From: Exophiala sp. HKRS030
Lineage: Eukaryota > Ascomycota > Eurotiomycetes > Chaetothyriales > Herpotrichiellaceae
Direction: 5' to 3'
Assembly (NCBI GenBank): GCA_023897205.1
Contig: JAHWDD010000020.1
Span: 1-56,531, forward strand
Length of the DNA stretch: 56,531 nt
Shown here: one piece after another, positions 53,627-56,531 of the stretch
How positions within the stretch are numbered: position 1 is the stretch's first letter
Layout: each line of letters starts with the position of its first letter
Position numbers and translations under genes: made by a program
The notes under the pieces: model-generated
Seen by the model: the letters and a program-made list of their open reading frames with translations, nothing else
The model's database searches: none
What the model was told of the DNA's origin: nothing

Positions 53627-55152
53627 TAGACAGATGCAAGGCAATCGGGCACAACAATTGCCTAGGTTCATGCTTGTCGACGCAAACCAGCCTGACAAGA
53701 GGAGATCGTTAGTATTAGCGATATGGATGGCATTATTTTGACGTAGCATTTATTTGGTTCATGCCTGGTGAAACCGAGGAAAATGTATGACATTGAATGT
53801 TGAACTGAATCAGACCCGATTAGCAGTTTTGGTCAAAATGTATCTGCCCTTCCGCCCAACTGGAATCTTTCCTCTTAGTACGCGATTTATCTTGAGCCTT
53901 ACTTCCGCAAAGCTTGACCAAATTAGGAAAGCAGAATTAACCATCGCACGCCAGACTGTGAAAGTTAGTTAGTACTCCGTAGTCAATAACCTTACTGCTT
54001 ACACTATTAAGCAGTTTCTGAGCATAACTACCCCGGCGGAGCTATGGCACGTGACTTCGCAGGTTTACCCTGCTTCTATAATGCTGTTGGAGGGTTCACG
54101 TGACTTGCACCCTCGGCCCGGGTGCCGTGTCTCTTGATATGAGACGGAGCTAGGGACTGTCGGAAAGGGGCGACCACACCGCAAAATGGTCAAGAAAAGA
54201 AGGAAAAGGATTGCAGAATGTTGGGCGAATTGCTTTCCACCAAACATGAGCTACATTCAGGTGCAGATCTTAGTTAGACCCACACTAGGGTTTGTGCCTC
54301 GGCCTGCATTGCGAGTCTTGCGAGCGCCGACTGCTGGTGAAAACATACCCGCAACGTTTATGGCATAGGGGTCTTGTATCTACGCCCAGTTTATGATTGT
54401 GCACTAGCGCACGGCGGCGAGTGATACCCTGGATCTACAGGGCGTGCGGGAAGACCAGCCGGTGTGACAGGCCCAGCAGGAGCCGTGACGTATCTGTTCT
54501 TACATTTACTCTGAACTAATCAGAATCGGAACTCTAGTTGCCGTTTTAGGGGTAAATTGGCCAAGTTCGCCGACCAACATCAGCTGGATTTCCGAACAGT
54601 TAGACCCACAGATTTAGAAACGGTGGTGCGACAGAATACTGAACATCGCTTACTAAATGGTTAATAGTATACAAGATCTCCTTGGACAAGATTGAGGCGG
54701 ATAAGTAAGGCCGTCAGTCGCCACATTGTGACTCGAGAATTGCTCTATAATGTGGCCATAATTACGCGTTGAGTGAGGATTTGAGAACCCTACCCGGGTC
54801 GAGCGGATGATGAAACACGCTCATTGGCTGGCCAAGCACTATACCTTTCACTGTTCGATAAACATAGCGCTTGCGGGGACGTATCTCCGGGGCGCTTAGG
54901 TGTACCGCCTAGCTTGAGAAGCGTCTCATAGTATCCAGCATTTACCGTCAAAGATTTAAATCGAAGTAATCGATGTATAGCTATATATACTCGCAATCTT
55001 CTGAGTTCGGTTTTATTCCTCGACATTCTTGACATCTCAGTATGGATACTACAATCCCCTTTAGCTCAAAATGTATTCCGGTTCGAGGCTTATTTACAGC
55101 TTCCTCCCACAGATCATCTCCTTATTTTTTTGCTTTCCTGAAGTGACCATCT
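53627..55152. other. No gene recognised
   Basis: AT-rich in part. Two TCACGTGACTT/GCACGTGACTT boxes lie at about 54048-54058 and 54096-54106, a spaced E-box-like pair (CACGTGACTT); their target is unclear. A minus-strand frame at 54790-55035 has no recognisable motif. Confidence 0.35.
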
Positions 55153-55548
55153 GTGGACCTCTCCCTCTTCCGGGCACTTACCGGAACGATTCCTGCCACA
55201 TCATACTCAATCTCCTGCGCCTGCCGTGGGAATCGACAAAAGAGTGGAACCGAGAACGAAGATTGGGCTACCAACATTGAACTCATGGCTGGGACGCAAT
55301 TCCTAGGACTCTTCTTGCAACCAGATGGACAGGTTCACGACTTGAATGACGTTACATGTTTGCTCCTGCCTTCTTACACTGAAGGTCCGTGCAATGGGGT
55401 CAGTGTCTCTTCGATCGGAGTTGCGACTGGGTATGGACCGTGCACATTCTACGGCTTGGATGGAGCAATTATGGCCGTTCCGGGGGAAGGGGAAGGATGG
55501 GTATATGTCGCACCGCCACAGAATATGATGCAAGCTGTCTGTGGCTGA
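55153..55548 (+). CDS. Hypothetical Cys-containing, probably secreted protein
   Basis: The open frame (no ATG at its start) reads SLFRALTGTIPATSYSISCA, CRGNRQKSGTENEDWATNIE and later TCLLLPSYTEGPCNGVSVSS, YGPCTFYGLDG, APPQNMMQAVCG, stop. Six Cys in a short Gly/Tyr-rich end recall small secreted proteins. A hydrophobic stretch encoded from ATG 55071 (LIYSFLPQIISLFFCF) is one base out of frame with it; an intron or an indel would be needed to join them as signal peptide and mature part. The real start is therefore unresolved, and the gene may be broken. Confidence 0.4.
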   Translation: MDLSLFRALTGTIPATSYSISCACRGNRQKSGTENEDWATNIELMAGTQFLGLFLQPDGQVHDLNDVTCLLLPSYTEGPCNGVSVSSIGVATGYGPCTFYGLDGAIMAVPGEGEGWVYVAPPQNMMQAVCG

Positions 55549-56330
55549 GAAAATAGGGGACGAAGGCATTCACGCATCGCCACAGAGCTGGATTGTCCCC
55601 GGTCACGACTATTCACAACCGGGCTGAAGTCGAGATTTTGGGAAGAAGATGCTTATAAGGAAAGGACGTGCTTGTTTTTTGGCATTCCGAAGCCGTAGCC
55701 GAATGACCGGAGGTTGGAGAGCTGATCGTATTCTTTTAGATGATATTCGCTGGGGAAATTGAAGGGCGCAAGGCTTTCCCGCCAATCGTTTTAGCGCTTT
55801 TTGACATATACAGTTCCAACTTCGTTCACCCTGTTGAACCAAAGTGCTCCGAACAGTTGTTTTAATGCCACCAGTCGGAAGTCAGCAGCTAGACATGAAG
55901 CACCTGAGATAGTCCTGTGGAAGTGAAGGGTATTGCGGACGTTACGGTCTTAGACCCGATTCACAACAATCGCAGTCTAGACGGATAGTTTACTCGTCAT
56001 TCGTAGAAGCGGAATTTTCTCTCAGCCCAGACGAGTCTCTGCCATGCCTGTGTGATAGTGGTCAGTTGAGAGGGTGAGTATGAAGGCAAGCATCACGTAG
56101 GCTTTTGAACAAGGTAGAGAGATGAAAGTGGCTGGGGACCATGATCGACCCTGAAAGCATCCTATCCCGCCACGGAACGCTCTACAGCTAGGTGCGGCAG
56201 CCTAGGTTGGGGGCGTTGTTGATCCATGCTACAGAACCAGGCCTATAAAATCACCCACTCCCTTGGTCGCTCCAGAAACCCTTTCTTTTCTTCGTATTAT
56301 CTTGGTTCGTCGCCTCGGTAAGACAGCAAC
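55549..56330. other. Intergenic; promoter of the H3-like gene
   Basis: No gene recognised. A TATAAAA box at 56244-56250 lies 81-87 bp upstream of the H3-like start, followed by a pyrimidine-rich leader. Confidence 0.4.
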
Positions 56331-56531
56331 ATGGCACGCCACAAGCAAAAGGTCACTCCCCAATCTTATTTATCTTCCTTATCTTCCTTTTTGCTGGATT
56401 CTCTCTAATCCATTTTTAGGTTCCACGTGCAGTTGCACGACCTTCTGGCAAGCAACCTCGTACGGTCCTCCATGCGAAGGCTGAGCGTATATCAGGAAAG
56501 AGACTTCCTCAAGTGGGAGGCGGTAAGCGTC
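56331..56531 (+). CDS. Histone H3-like protein, 5' end only
   Basis: Exon 56331-56351 encodes MARHKQK; a 68-nt intron (56352-56419, GTCACT...TTTTTAG) joins it in frame to VPRAVARPSGKQPRTVLHAK and AERISGKRLPQVGGGKR, and the window ends. The order aligns with the H3 tail: MARTKQ, then KAPRKQLATKAARKSAP...GGVKK. Lys4 and the Lys27-like KAxR context are partly kept, while ARKS around Lys9 is not. It is far from canonical H3, so a divergent variant (possibly CENP-A-like or a decaying duplicate) is likely. The donor site is weak. The histone fold would lie outside the window, so the call is provisional. Confidence 0.5.

Overview
The window reads as nuclear DNA of a filamentous ascomycete (Pezizomycotina). 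Genes carry short introns of about 45-85 nt with GT...AG ends, and several families are typical of these fungi: a copper-fist regulator, a Gti1/Pac2 (WOPR) regulator, a SesB-like esterase domain, small secreted cysteine-rich proteins and a Ty1/copia element. The species cannot be named from the sequence alone. No tRNA, rRNA or CRISPR array was recognised. A run of exactly 100 N (45957-46056) is an assembly gap.

The centre of interest is a duplicated and partly decayed copper-handling island between about 2.0 and 34.0 kb. Four genes look intact: a 729-residue Met-rich multicopper oxidase (2052-4665, minus), a 310-residue DUF4396 membrane protein with a His-rich loop (22260-23404, minus), a 1199-residue P1B-1 copper-transporting ATPase (27310-30909, plus) and a 281-residue copper-fist transcription factor (31095-32042, minus). 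Each of the first three has a broken relative in the window: a second oxidase with two nonsense codons and a lost copper ligand (18695-21308), a half-length ATPase (7896-9845), a 3' fragment of a different DUF4396 subtype (6977-7269), a decayed second copy of the long DUF4396 gene (33085-33965), and a 227-bp near-identical ATPase scrap fused to a copia pol remnant (25998-26224). One working set therefore survives, scattered over two former blocks. The expected logic is copper sensing by the copper-fist factor, Cu(I) export by the ATPase and surface Cu(I) oxidation by the oxidase; the DUF4396 role is unknown. A motif, TTTGTGCGT, recurs upstream of several island genes and of the neighbouring heme-binding (MAPR) gene, and is a candidate shared control site.

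Between and around the copper genes lie many broken genes: Hrd1-like E3 ligase, SesB-like esterase of an NLR-type protein, TALE homeobox factor, fungal membrane protein and an AT-hook protein with an inverted decayed copy. Most nonsense changes that could be judged are C-to-T or G-to-A, mainly in CpA context, as expected from repeat-induced point mutation (RIP) or its relics.

From 35 kb on the window is gene-poor. It holds a frameshifted conserved fungal gene, a RING fragment, a SnoaL/CocE chimeric remnant, a serine hydrolase cut by the gap, a WOPR transcription factor, a clear small secreted cysteine-rich protein at 53.3 kb and the start of a histone H3-like gene running off the right edge. 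Gene models were assembled by hand; intron ends were accepted only where both reading frame and family similarity agreed.
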